This document shows positions 48,488 through 57,426 of a DNA stretch of 64,000 nucleotides, one piece after another. This stretch comes from JAPLJM01 sp963708515 (GTDB lineage: Bacteria; Desulfobacterota; Syntrophia; Syntrophales; Fen-1087), in NCBI GenBank assembly GCA_963708515.1, contig CAVPSX010000006.1, positions 62,001-126,000 of the forward strand, read 5' to 3'. The position numbers and the translations under genes are program-made. Below the pieces are notes generated by a model that did not search any database, was not told the DNA's origin, and worked only from the letters and a program-made list of their open reading frames with translations. Every line of letters starts with the position of its first letter. The stretch's first letter is position 1.

Positions 48488-49303
48488 ATGCTAAAGGGTA
48501 AAAAAGTGGGATTTATCGGCGGTGGAAAAATGGGGGGGGTGCTGGCCGGGGGGATTGTCTCAAACCGGCTTGTCCCGGCGTCGCATGTCATGGTCGCGGA
48601 CGTCGCCCGGGAGCGACTGGATGAACTCGCAAAGGCCTATGGTATCGTGGTCACACAGGACAATAAACGGGTCGCCCGGGAAGCCGACATCCTGATCCTG
48701 GCCGTTAAGCCCCAGAATATGGGAGAAGTCCTCACAGAGCTGGCCCCGGTGGTGGGCAAATCCTCTCTGGTCATTTCCATCGCCGCGGGGATTCCCATCA
48801 AATTTATCGAGGAACGGCTTGAAAAAGGCGTTCGGGTGATTCGCGTGATGCCCAATACCCCGGCCCTGATCGGCGAAGGGATGGCCGCCCTGGCAAGCAG
48901 TGCCACGGCGACTCAGACCGATCTGGCCCAGGCCAGGAAGATTTTTGACGCCGTCGGCCTCACGGTGGTCGTGAAAGAAGAGCTCATGAACGCCGTAACC
49001 GGCTTGAGCGGCAGCGGCCCCGCCTACGGGTTCATCATCATTGAAGCCCTTTCCGATGCGGGTGTGCGCATGGGGTTGAGCAGGGATATCGCGCTGAAGC
49101 TCGCGGCGCAGACCATGCTGGGCGCCGCCAAGCTCTGCCTGAAAGGGGACAAGCACCCCGGAGAGCTGAAAGACATGGTCACTTCGCCTGCGGGGACGAC
49201 GATTGCCGGCGTCAAGGCCCTGGAAGAGGGAAAAATCAGGGCCACACTGATGGCGGCCGTAGAAGCGGCAACGCTGCGCGCCAAAGAACTCGGAGGCAAT
49301 TAA
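48488..49303 (+). CDS. proC: Pyrroline-5-carboxylate reductase
   Basis: Last step of proline synthesis, reducing pyrroline-5-carboxylate with NAD(P)H. 271 residues; Rossmann motif 'VGFIGGGKMGGVLAGGI', 'AVKPQNMGEVL', 'VIRVMPNTPALIGEGMAAL' and the C-terminal signature 'HPGELKDMVTSPAGTTIAG'. The Shine-Dalgarno lies in repeat-derived sequence just upstream. proA is encoded about 5 kb away on the other strand; proB is not in the window. Its stop overlaps the RNase gene stop by four bases (convergent). Confidence 0.96.
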   Translation: MLKGKKVGFIGGGKMGGVLAGGIVSNRLVPASHVMVADVARERLDELAKAYGIVVTQDNKRVAREADILILAVKPQNMGEVLTELAPVVGKSSLVISIAAGIPIKFIEERLEKGVRVIRVMPNTPALIGEGMAALASSATATQTDLAQARKIFDAVGLTVVVKEELMNAVTGLSGSGPAYGFIIIEALSDAGVRMGLSRDIALKLAAQTMLGAAKLCLKGDKHPGELKDMVTSPAGTTIAGVKALEEGKIRATLMAAVEAATLRAKELGGN

Positions 49304-51153
49304 AAAACCAGGAGGTTATCTTCCGAATCCGGATCGTCCGGCGTCTTTCGGTTGACTGTAATCTCTTTCACCGGCTGGACCTGGGGGAGGGGGGCTGGTT
49401 CCTGATTGCCGCTGACTACTGCAGGAAGCGTCTCCACGGTCATATCAGCCGGTTTCTCGCCGGACTTCCTTCTGCGGTGGCGGGGCCGCCGGCGCGGCTT
49501 TTTCTTTGAACGCGCAACAACGGCTTCCGGAGATTCGGGTGCAACGGGGGGCAGATCAACGACCATGCTCTCTGATGATACGGCGGCGTCCGGATCGGTA
49601 TCAGCGGCCTCATTGAAGTCCTCATGATCGAATGTCTGATCTTCTTCCTCCTGCGCGATATCTGCCGGGTGTTCGCGAACGGTGGATTCGACCCTCAATT
49701 CATCCCAGGCCAGATCAGGGTTTCCGGAGATATGAATCAACAGATCAAAGAGGGATTCCAGCTTGCTAATTTCCATGCGCTTCTGGTTGAGCAGATAGCC
49801 GGCGATCTCATATGGCAGGGTCACTTTCAGGACCGAAAAAGTGCCTTTGACCGCCTGGGATTCGATTTTCCGGAAGGCGCTCAGGGCCGCATATTCCAGA
49901 GAAGGCCTGATTCCGCGTCCCTTGCAGAAAGGACAGGTATTATAGCTGATCTCCTGAATCGTGGACTGCTTTTTCTGTCGTGACAGTTCCAGAATGCCGA
50001 ACTTGGAAATCTTGGAGAGCTGGATTCGCGCCCGGTCCACGCTCATGGCCTTCTTGAACACCTTTTCCACGTCCGCTTCGTGCTTCCGATCAAGCATGTC
50101 GATAAAATCGATCACGATCAATCCGCCCAGGTCTCTCAGGCGCAACTGCCGGGCGATCTCTTCGGCTGCTTCAAAGTTCGTCCGGAAGGCGGTTTCTTCG
50201 ACGTTTCGTTTATTGGAGCCCCTTCCGGAATTGACATCAATCGTGATCATGGCTTCCGTCGGGTTGATGATCAGATACCCGCCGGACTTCAAGTCCACGC
50301 GTTCCTGGTAGATCACGCGGATCTGGTCTTCGAGATTATACCGGTCAAAAATAGGTTTTTTATCCTTGTTGAGCTTGATCATCCGGACGGTCCGGGGCAT
50401 CACGGCCTTGCAGTAGGCACGCATCTTCCGGAAGGTGTCCACATCATCGACCAGGATCTCCTCTATTTCCGAGGTAAAATAATCCCTCAGCGAAAGGATC
50501 CCGAAATCGCTTTCCTGGTAAATGAGCGCCGGGGCGGGCGTCGTTTTTGCGCGCTTCTGGATCTCTTTCCACAGCCGGGAGAGATGCTGATAATCCCGTG
50601 CCAGTTCCTGTTTGGTCCGGTTCATCCCCGCGGTGCGAACGATGAAGCCGATCTCATCTTCGATCTTGATCTGTTCCATCAGGGCTTTCAGGCGCTTGCG
50701 GTCGTCTTCGTCATCGATCTTTCTGGAGATGCCGCTGCTGTCTTTATTCGGCAGCAGGACAAGGTAACGGCCGGGCAGGGAGATATAGCTGGTCAGCAGC
50801 GCCCCTTTGCGTTCGCTGACTTCTCTCAGAATCTGTACCAGTACTTCCTGTCCGACTTTCAGAGACGTCTTCGCCTGGCCGTGGTTTTCACTTTTGCCAT
50901 TCCCCTTGCGCTCCGTAAAGTACTCGGGACCGACGTCCCGCAGGGGCAGGAAACCATCCTTCTTGCCGCCGTAATGCACGAAGGCCGCCTGCAGGCCGCG
51001 TTCGACCTTTTGCACAGTCCCCTTGTAAATGTTTCCGGTGATGGGCTCTTTGATCGCCATCTGGATGTTGAAATCAATGAGCTTTCCATCATCCACAATG
51101 GCCATCCGCTTCTGCTCGGGATGAACAGCATTGATGAACATTTCTTTTTTCAT
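49300..51153 (-). CDS. rng: Ribonuclease E/G
   Basis: Endoribonuclease of 617 residues acting in rRNA/mRNA processing. S1 domain near the N-terminus ('GNIYKGTVQKVERGLQAAFV'), RNase H-like and DNase I-like parts with catalytic Asp in 'MITIDVNSGRG' and 'LIVIDFIDML', and the Zn-link 'CPFCKGRG'. A C-terminal extension of about 120 residues holds an acidic stretch then a basic Lys/Arg block ('KKKPRRRPRHRRRK') that could bind RNA. It is longer than RNase G but lacks the full RNase E scaffold, so rng or rne naming is open. AAAAAGGATCACT precedes the ATG. Confidence 0.9.
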   Translation of the reverse strand: MKKEMFINAVHPEQKRMAIVDDGKLIDFNIQMAIKEPITGNIYKGTVQKVERGLQAAFVHYGGKKDGFLPLRDVGPEYFTERKGNGKSENHGQAKTSLKVGQEVLVQILREVSERKGALLTSYISLPGRYLVLLPNKDSSGISRKIDDEDDRKRLKALMEQIKIEDEIGFIVRTAGMNRTKQELARDYQHLSRLWKEIQKRAKTTPAPALIYQESDFGILSLRDYFTSEIEEILVDDVDTFRKMRAYCKAVMPRTVRMIKLNKDKKPIFDRYNLEDQIRVIYQERVDLKSGGYLIINPTEAMITIDVNSGRGSNKRNVEETAFRTNFEAAEEIARQLRLRDLGGLIVIDFIDMLDRKHEADVEKVFKKAMSVDRARIQLSKISKFGILELSRQKKQSTIQEISYNTCPFCKGRGIRPSLEYAALSAFRKIESQAVKGTFSVLKVTLPYEIAGYLLNQKRMEISKLESLFDLLIHISGNPDLAWDELRVESTVREHPADIAQEEEDQTFDHEDFNEAADTDPDAAVSSESMVVDLPPVAPESPEAVVARSKKKPRRRPRHRRRKSGEKPADMTVETLPAVVSGNQEPAPLPQVQPVKEITVNRKTPDDPDSEDNLLVF

Positions 51154-51290
51154 AGTGATCCTTTTTGGTATCCGGAGATCCGGCAGGCCATCATACGCGA
51201 CCGCCGCTGCGGGAGAGGAACAATCATGACAGCCCCCTCAAACCACGTTTATATGCCCTGCTTTCCTGTCCCCCGGACACCGATGTTTTT

Positions 51291-51899
51291 TTATATCAAG
51301 GCGGATACATCGCCCTTTCCGACACGAATAACATCCACACAATCATCCACGAGACTGACCACACTGGACTGACCGGCCGCGAGAATCCCTCCGTCAATCA
51401 CGAGATCCACGCAATGCCTGAATTTTTTTTCAATTTCTACGGGATCCGTCATAATTTCTCCGGCCTCGTTCTTGACACTGGTCGAGATAATCGGTTGGCC
51501 CAGCTCCCCGACCAGGGCCTGGCAGATAGAATTGTCCGGCACACGGATCCCCGTTGTCAACCGCTTTGGGAGAATGATCTTCGGAACCAGACGGGATGCT
51601 TCGAGAATAAAGGTATAAGGACCCGGCAGAAGTCGCTTCATGGTCTTATAGGCATAGTCGGAAACGCGGGCATAGCGGCTGATATCTTTCAGGTCCGCGC
51701 AGACAAAGCTGAAGGGCTGTTTCTCATTTCTTTTTTTGATTCTATATATCTTCTCGATCCCTTTTTTATTGTATAAATCACAGCCAAGCCCGTACACCGT
51801 GTCGGTGGGGTAAATTATAATTCCCCCGTTACGCAGGATGTCTGCCGCTTTTTTGATCAGCCGCATCTGGGGGTTCTGGCTGTTGATGGCGATCAGCAT
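51291..51899 (-). CDS. YrdC/Sua5-type threonylcarbamoyl-AMP synthase-like protein
   Basis: Forms threonylcarbamoyl-AMP from Thr, bicarbonate and ATP for tRNA t6A37, if it is the true TsaC; YciO-like paralogues also exist. 202 residues from ATG 51899. 'RNGGIIIYPTDTVYGLGCDL', 'KKRNEKQPFSFVCADLKDIS' and 'RLTTGIRVPDN' are the conserved nucleotide-site segments. A longer frame starts at ATG 52001, which overlaps the citramalate synthase stop (ATGA); conserved sequence begins only at 'MLIAINSQNPQMR', so 51899 is preferred but the longer form is possible. Confidence 0.85.
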   Translation of the reverse strand: MLIAINSQNPQMRLIKKAADILRNGGIIIYPTDTVYGLGCDLYNKKGIEKIYRIKKRNEKQPFSFVCADLKDISRYARVSDYAYKTMKRLLPGPYTFILEASRLVPKIILPKRLTTGIRVPDNSICQALVGELGQPIISTSVKNEAGEIMTDPVEIEKKFRHCVDLVIDGGILAAGQSSVVSLVDDCVDVIRVGKGDVSALI

Positions 51900-51997
51900 G
51901 ACACGTTCTTCCGATTCCAGGAGCCTCAAGTGGACAATTTTCGGGGCATACTTATCAGAAGCAAGCGCTCTTGGCAACGAGCTTCTTTCCGTGCCGA

Positions 51998-53602
51998 TCA
52001 TCGCTTTTCTTCCCGGTTGTTGTTATTGAGCCTATCCTTGCTGAGTTTGTACTGGACGCTGTCCACCAGAGCGTGCCAGCTTGCTTCAATGACATTTTCC
52101 GAGACCCCGATCGTGCTCCACACCTCGTCCTCGTCCCGGGTATCGATCAGCACCTTCACCAGAGCTGCTGTTCCTTCGCTGCCTTCGACAATCCGGACCT
52201 TGAAGTCCACCAGGTGCATGGCGCCGATTTGCGGGTAGAACTTGGTCAGCGCCTTCCGCAGGGCATTGTCGAGGGCGTTGATGGGACCGTTTCCCTCGGC
52301 GGCCGTCACCTCCTGATCATCGCCCACGGAGATTTTAATGGAGGCCTGGGCCAGCGGCGGCTCATTCCCGCGTTTGGAAATCAGGACATGATAGCTTTCC
52401 AGGTTGAAAGGTTCGGCGAACTCGCCGGTCTGCTTTTTGATCAGCAGAGACAACGATCCTTCGGCCGCGTCAAACTGGTACCCGCGATCTTCCATTTTCT
52501 TGATTTCCCGGACGATCTTTTTGCTGGTCGCTTTATCCAGCCCCAGATCGACGCCGAGCTGCCGGGCCTTGTATTCAATGTTGCTCTTGCCCGCCAGATC
52601 CGAAACCAGGACGCGCTGCTGATTGCCCACCAGCTCCGGCCTGATATGTTCATAGGCGGCCGAATTCTTGACAACGGCGCTGACATGAACCCCGCCTTTA
52701 TGGGCAAAGGCGCTCCGCCCGACAAAGGGTCTTGCATTGAGCGGCGGCACGTTGGCAACATCGCTCATATAGTTGGACAGATTGGTGAGATGGTGGAGGG
52801 CCTCATCGGTCAGGCAGCGTTTCTTCATCTTCAACTGAAGATTCGCCATGATCGCGATCAAATCGGCGTTTCCGCATCGCTCCCCGAAACCGTTGATGGT
52901 GCCCTGGACCATCTTCACGCCCGCATGCACGGCGGCCAGGGAATTGGCCACGGCGACGCCGCCGTCATTGTGAGCATGGATTCCCATCCGCTGCAGGGGA
53001 ATAAAGCCGGATACTTCCTGGATGACGGTGGTGACCTCGTGGGGAAGCGTCCCCCCATTGGTATCGCACAGGACAATCAGATCCGCTCCGGCTGCCAGGG
53101 CCGTTTCTACGGTTTTGCGTGCGTAACCCGGATTTTTTTTGTATCCGTCAAAGAAATGTTCCGCATCATAAACGACCTCCTTGGCCTGTACCTTGAGATA
53201 GGCCACGGAATCGCGGATCATCGCGAGATTCTCCTGAAGTGTGACTTCCAGAATCTGCATGACGTGGAGATCCCAGGATTTTCCGAAAATGGCCACCGCC
53301 GGCGTTTCCGCGTTCAGCAGAGCCTGAAGGTTCGGACAGTCCTCCGGGCGGGTATGCGCCTTTCTTGTGCTGCCGAAGGCGGTGAGGCGGGCATGTCTGA
53401 AAGGCGCAGTTTTTGCCAACTCGAAAAAACGGACATCCTTGGGATTGGAGCCGGGCCAGCCGCCTTCGATATAATGAAACCCCATATCGTCAAGCCGCAG
53501 GGCGATCCGCAGTTTTTCCTCGGCGGAAAAATTGATCTGCTCACCCTGCGTGCCGTCTCTCAAGGTCGTGTCGTAGATCAGGACATCCCATGTTTTTTTC
53601 AT
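51998..53602 (-). CDS. cimA: Citramalate synthase
   Basis: Condenses pyruvate and acetyl-CoA to (R)-citramalate, the threonine-independent entry to isoleucine. 534 residues: HMGL-like TIM barrel ('YDTTLRDGTQGEQINFS', 'MGIHAHNDGGVAVANSLAAV' with the metal-binding HxH, 'GTINGFGERCGNADL') plus the C-terminal LeuA-type regulatory domain ('ALRKALTKFYP', 'VIEASWHALVDSVQY'). The 'HxHND' and 'GERCGN' variants fit the cimA2-type branch rather than leuA. GAGAGGC precedes the ATG. Isoleucine feedback is expected from the regulatory domain. Confidence 0.92.
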   Translation of the reverse strand: MKKTWDVLIYDTTLRDGTQGEQINFSAEEKLRIALRLDDMGFHYIEGGWPGSNPKDVRFFELAKTAPFRHARLTAFGSTRKAHTRPEDCPNLQALLNAETPAVAIFGKSWDLHVMQILEVTLQENLAMIRDSVAYLKVQAKEVVYDAEHFFDGYKKNPGYARKTVETALAAGADLIVLCDTNGGTLPHEVTTVIQEVSGFIPLQRMGIHAHNDGGVAVANSLAAVHAGVKMVQGTINGFGERCGNADLIAIMANLQLKMKKRCLTDEALHHLTNLSNYMSDVANVPPLNARPFVGRSAFAHKGGVHVSAVVKNSAAYEHIRPELVGNQQRVLVSDLAGKSNIEYKARQLGVDLGLDKATSKKIVREIKKMEDRGYQFDAAEGSLSLLIKKQTGEFAEPFNLESYHVLISKRGNEPPLAQASIKISVGDDQEVTAAEGNGPINALDNALRKALTKFYPQIGAMHLVDFKVRIVEGSEGTAALVKVLIDTRDEDEVWSTIGVSENVIEASWHALVDSVQYKLSKDRLNNNNREEKR

Positions 53603-53669
53603 TGCGATGGCGCCTCTCTTAATAATAAACCGCTATCAGCGGTCCTGATAACGGTTTGAAATTGGATCT

Positions 53670-54320
53670 TCAGGACTTCTTATATATCTGATTCTTGATG
53701 ATGTAGTGACGGATACTGTCGGGAACAAGGTAGGTGATGGACTTTCCTTCCCTGGCCCGCTGCCGGATATTGCTGGCCGAGATGTCCAGAAAGGTCACAT
53801 CCCGGAAAAAGATGATATGACCCGTGGGGCCTCTGAATCCCTTCAGGTCGTCGTCATAAACAAACCGGGCGGCAAATTTAGACGGGACAATCCCCGTCAG
53901 GCCCCTGTTTTCATAATCGGGCCGCGTCATGACGACGAAGTTGCACAGCAGCAGCAGCTTTTCCCATTCTTTCCAGGTCCGGATGGCGTGAAAGGCGTCC
54001 TGCCCGACGATGAAATACAACTCCAATTGCTTCAGGTATTTCTCAAGGAAGTACTCAATCGTGCGGACGGAGAAGGATTTGCCCTCGCGCTGGTTCTCCA
54101 CATCGGAAAACGAAAAACTCGGATTATCCTCGATGGCCAGCCGGACCATCTGTTCCCGGTGATAAAACGATGTGATGTCGGCCTCGATTTTATGCGGCGG
54201 CCGCGACGCGGGCATGAAGATAATGCGGTTCAGGTTGAAAATCTCCAGAATTTCCTCAGCGCACCTCAGGTGGCCGAGATGGATCGGATCGAATGTCCCT
54301 CCCAGGAGTCCCCATTTCAT
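53670..54320 (-). CDS. nadD: Nicotinate-nucleotide adenylyltransferase
   Basis: Makes deamido-NAD from nicotinate mononucleotide and ATP. 216 residues: 'GLLGGTFDPIHLGHLRCAEE' (HxGH motif), 'FMPASRPPHK', 'FIVGQDAFHAIRTWKEWEKL' and 'DISASNIRQRAREGKSITYL' (the ISxTxxR-like motif). AGGTGAGAAC precedes the ATG, which overlaps the proA stop by four bases; proA-nadD is a common pair. Confidence 0.96.
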   Translation of the reverse strand: MKWGLLGGTFDPIHLGHLRCAEEILEIFNLNRIIFMPASRPPHKIEADITSFYHREQMVRLAIEDNPSFSFSDVENQREGKSFSVRTIEYFLEKYLKQLELYFIVGQDAFHAIRTWKEWEKLLLLCNFVVMTRPDYENRGLTGIVPSKFAARFVYDDDLKGFRGPTGHIIFFRDVTFLDISASNIRQRAREGKSITYLVPDSIRHYIIKNQIYKKS

Positions 54321-55573
54321 GTTCTCACCTGTCCGTTTCCATAAACAATGAACTTCGTTGTGGTTAATTCCTCCAGTCCCATGGGTCCGTAGGCGTGCAG
54401 CTTCGTCGTACTGATGCCGATCTCCGCTCCCAGGCCAAGCTCGAAGCCGTCACTGAAGCGCGTGGATGCGTTGACCAGCACGGTAGAGGAATTTACCTCG
54501 TTCAAAAAGCGCTGGGCATTGGCGTAATCCTGAGTGATGATGGATTCCGTGTGCAGGGACCCGTATTGTTCGATATGGGCCATGGCGGTATCCAAATCTT
54601 CAACCACGCGCACCGCAAGGACCAGATCGAGGTATTCCCGATACCAGTCATCCTGAGTCGCTTTTTCAATGTCCGGTAAAATGCCCCGCGCCTTGGGGCA
54701 GCCCTTCAACACGACGCCGGCCTGGCGGTATTGTCCCGCCATGACGGGTAAAAACCGTTCCGCTATCTCCGCATGTACGAGCAGCGTTTCCATGGCGTTG
54801 CAGACCCCCGGCCGCTGGACCTTGGCATTCATGCAGATCGACACGGCCATGTCGAGGTCGGCGCCGGCGTCCACGAAGATATGGCAGACCCCCTTGTAAT
54901 GTTTGATGACGGGAATCCTGGATTGGCTCACAACCGCCCGGATCAGCTCTTCACCGCCGCGCGGGATGATCAGATCGATGTATTCATCCAACTGGAGCAG
55001 CTCGTAGACGGCTGCCCGGTCTGTCACGGGAATGACCTGGATCGCCGCCTCGGGTACGTTCGATTTTTTCAGGACATCCCGAAGAATCCGGGCAATGGCA
55101 AGATTGGAATGAATGGCTTCGGAGCCGCCCCGGAGAATAACAGCGTTCCCTGATTTGAGGCAGAGCGCCGCTGCGTCGGCGGTCACGTTGGGCCGGGATT
55201 CGTAGATGATGCCGATCACGCCCAGCGGGATGCGCATCCTGCCCACCAGCAGGCCGTTCGGACGCCGCCACATCGATGTGATTTTACCCACGGGATCAGG
55301 CAGCGCGGCCACTTCCCTGATCCCCCCCGCCATCCCCTGAATGGTTTGATCCTGCAGGGTCAGGCGATCGATCATCGCCGCGGGGAGACCCGTCCCGACA
55401 GCTTGATCGAGATCCTTGGCGTTTTCTGCGATCAGGAAGCCGCTGTGCTCGACCAGCGCTTCGGCCATGCGTAGCAGGACGGTGTTCTTTTCCTCTGCAT
55501 TGACCCTTCCCAAGGCCGCTGAGGCCTTTTTTGCTCGCCGGGCAATTTCGATGATCTGTGTCTTTATCTCCAT
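54317..55573 (-). CDS. proA: Gamma-glutamyl phosphate reductase
   Basis: Second step of proline synthesis, giving glutamate semialdehyde. 418 residues of the aldehyde dehydrogenase fold: 'PLGVIGIIYESRPNVTADAA', 'LKSGNAVILRGGSEA', 'VQRPGVCNAMETLLVH' containing the catalytic Cys. GGAGGAGACGTG precedes ATG 55573; the frame is open to 55735 but not family-like. It is coupled to nadD by a four-base overlap. Confidence 0.96.
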   Translation of the reverse strand: MEIKTQIIEIARRAKKASAALGRVNAEEKNTVLLRMAEALVEHSGFLIAENAKDLDQAVGTGLPAAMIDRLTLQDQTIQGMAGGIREVAALPDPVGKITSMWRRPNGLLVGRMRIPLGVIGIIYESRPNVTADAAALCLKSGNAVILRGGSEAIHSNLAIARILRDVLKKSNVPEAAIQVIPVTDRAAVYELLQLDEYIDLIIPRGGEELIRAVVSQSRIPVIKHYKGVCHIFVDAGADLDMAVSICMNAKVQRPGVCNAMETLLVHAEIAERFLPVMAGQYRQAGVVLKGCPKARGILPDIEKATQDDWYREYLDLVLAVRVVEDLDTAMAHIEQYGSLHTESIITQDYANAQRFLNEVNSSTVLVNASTRFSDGFELGLGAEIGISTTKLHAYGPMGLEELTTTKFIVYGNGQVRT

Positions 55574-55893
55574 CACGTCTCCTCCCCCTTTTCCGAATGG
55601 GAGGCGAAAGGAGGTTTCATAATCCTTTTGATTGAATAGACATTGACAAAACCGCTGTCGCTTGTATAAGAACCGCCTGTCTCTTTTTTTTGGAACTATC
55701 CACGGCTGCCACCTTACAAAACGTGCCGGTCTCATGTCAAGGTGATTTGAACATGAAGCGGATAAGGCTTGGATGTGTCTGAAATCAATAGATGAGTTTA
55801 ATTTTGTGGAAATGAGAAAAATCCTTGTTTTGCCGCTTGCGAACCATTTTTCAGAGGTTATGCAAAACTCTCCTTTATGAATCGATTATCCCC
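55574..55893. other. 320-bp divergent intergenic region with a dispersed repeat
   Basis: Lies between proA (minus) and the lipase gene (plus). The stretch 55828-55866 (TTTGCCGCTTGCGAACCATT and following bases) matches the right arm of the element at 48174-48330. No clear promoter for either gene was found. Confidence 0.5.
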
Positions 55894-57036
55894 ATGAAAA
55901 TTAACCCTATGGACTCCATAAGGATTAAGGCGGGACGAAAAGCCTATCGGCTGATCAAGGATGGCGGCTTTCATTTTGATCAGATCGCCGGCTATTTCGG
56001 GCCGGCGGCCGGTCCCCGGTGGCTGGTCGCGAGCGGTTTTGACCTGGCCCTGATAAAGCATGGCGTGCTGGGACGATTGCATCCCGTGTCGCTCATCGGC
56101 GCCTCCGCCGGCGCCTGGCGGTTTGCCGCCTGGCTCCAGCCGGAACCGGAAAAAAGTTACCGGACGCTCATGGAAAAATATATCACGACCATCTACACGC
56201 GTGCGGATACGGCCGCTACGGTCCTGAAATCCCTGCACACCATTATCGATTCCTACCTTGAAGACGACGCGCTGCCCTTCGCGATGGCCAACAAGCAGTA
56301 CCGGCTGGCGGTGCTCACGGTGCGTTCAAAGCACCTGGTTGCTTCGGAGTTGAAAATCATCCAGGCCATCGGAATCGGCCTGTTCTTTCTTTTCAATGCG
56401 CTGAACCGTCAGGCCATGCACCTTTTTTTTGAGCGCGTCGTCTTTTACCAGGGCGCAAAACCCCCGCCTTTTTGCCTGGCAAAGACATTCCGAGGGAAAT
56501 TCGTCCCGCTGACGGAAGTCAATTTCAAACACGCCGTCATGGCATCCGGGGCGATCCCGCTCGTGGTCGGCGGCGTCAAAAATATTTTCGGCGCGCCGAC
56601 GGGCGTCTACCGGGACGGCGGGATGATCGACTATCATATCAACCAGTCCTATGAGGCCAAAGATGGCGAGATCATATTGTTTTTTCTCCATCAGGAAAGG
56701 ATCGTGCCGGGATGGATGGACAAAAAACTTAAACGCCGTCGGCCTCCGGAGGGTCTTCTGGACAATGTGCTGATGGTGCATTTGTCTGACGAATTTGTTC
56801 AGAAACTGCCCTACAGGAAAGTGCCGGACCGCAGTGATTTCAAGACCTTTATTGACGACCCGGCGGCCCGTATCCAATACTGGCGGCAGGCCGTCGAGCA
56901 GGCGGCCCCCCTGGGAGAGCAATTTTTGGAACTGGTCGCCGGCGGCCGGATCAGAGATGTTGTGGAACCGCTGGGGAACGACCGCGACGGAAGCGGCGGC
57001 GGGCGATGCAAGCGTTCAAACTCGGAAGGAATTTGA
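55894..57036 (+). CDS. Patatin-like phospholipase family protein
   Basis: A 380-residue serine hydrolase-like protein. The nucleophile motif is 'LIGASAGAWRFAAW' (GxSxG) and the dyad Asp is in 'VYRDGGMIDYHI' (DGG). The oxyanion Gly run normally found near the N-terminus is only approximate ('IAGYFGPAAGPRWLV'). A longer frame starts at 55825, but that part is dispersed-repeat sequence, so the start is put at ATG 55894, without a clear Shine-Dalgarno; ATG 55909 is another option. A DUF2905 gene follows 28 bp later. Substrate unknown. Confidence 0.75.
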   Translation: MKINPMDSIRIKAGRKAYRLIKDGGFHFDQIAGYFGPAAGPRWLVASGFDLALIKHGVLGRLHPVSLIGASAGAWRFAAWLQPEPEKSYRTLMEKYITTIYTRADTAATVLKSLHTIIDSYLEDDALPFAMANKQYRLAVLTVRSKHLVASELKIIQAIGIGLFFLFNALNRQAMHLFFERVVFYQGAKPPPFCLAKTFRGKFVPLTEVNFKHAVMASGAIPLVVGGVKNIFGAPTGVYRDGGMIDYHINQSYEAKDGEIILFFLHQERIVPGWMDKKLKRRRPPEGLLDNVLMVHLSDEFVQKLPYRKVPDRSDFKTFIDDPAARIQYWRQAVEQAAPLGEQFLELVAGGRIRDVVEPLGNDRDGSGGGRCKRSNSEGI

Positions 57037-57064
57037 AAAATATCATTGACGGAAATCGGCGGTC

Positions 57065-57292
57065 ATGGATTTACCCGCATTTGGAAAGATTCTGTTGATT
57101 GTTGGCCTGATCGTAACCGGGTTAGGGTTGCTGCTGATGCTGGGCGGAAAAGGCCCGCTTTCATGGATCGGGCGTCTTCCCGGGGATTTTTACTTCAAGA
57201 GCGAGAGAATCAGCTTCTACTTTCCCCTGGCCACGGGTCTGATCATCAGCATCGTCCTGACCCTCATCCTGTGGTTCGTCAACCGCCGCTGA
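57065..57292 (+). CDS. DUF2905 membrane protein
   Basis: A 75-residue protein with two membrane helices ('ILLIVGLIVTGLGLLLML' and 'FPLATGLIISIVLTLILWF') joined by 'GRLPGDFYFKSERISFYF', which is the DUF2905 signature (LPGD...FPL). Complete for the family. Function unknown. It is probably co-transcribed with the upstream lipase-like gene. Confidence 0.92.
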   Translation: MDLPAFGKILLIVGLIVTGLGLLLMLGGKGPLSWIGRLPGDFYFKSERISFYFPLATGLIISIVLTLILWFVNRR

Positions 57293-57323
57293 GGTAGGTC
57301 TTGCTTCCCTCCAGAAAAGCCCG

Positions 57324-57341
57324 AAAAAAACTCCGCCGGAG
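57324..57341 (-). terminator. Short terminator-like hairpin after the DUF1846 gene
   Basis: On the minus strand CTCC-GGC-GGAG is followed by seven T, about 85 bp beyond the DUF1846 stop. The stem is short, so confidence is modest. Confidence 0.4.
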
Positions 57342-57426
57342 ACCTTGCGGCTAATCCGACGGGGAGCAAGCGGGTAGGGTCAATATAGCAGCTTCCGGAT
57401 TCCCGTCTCATAAATCCGCCGCCGGG

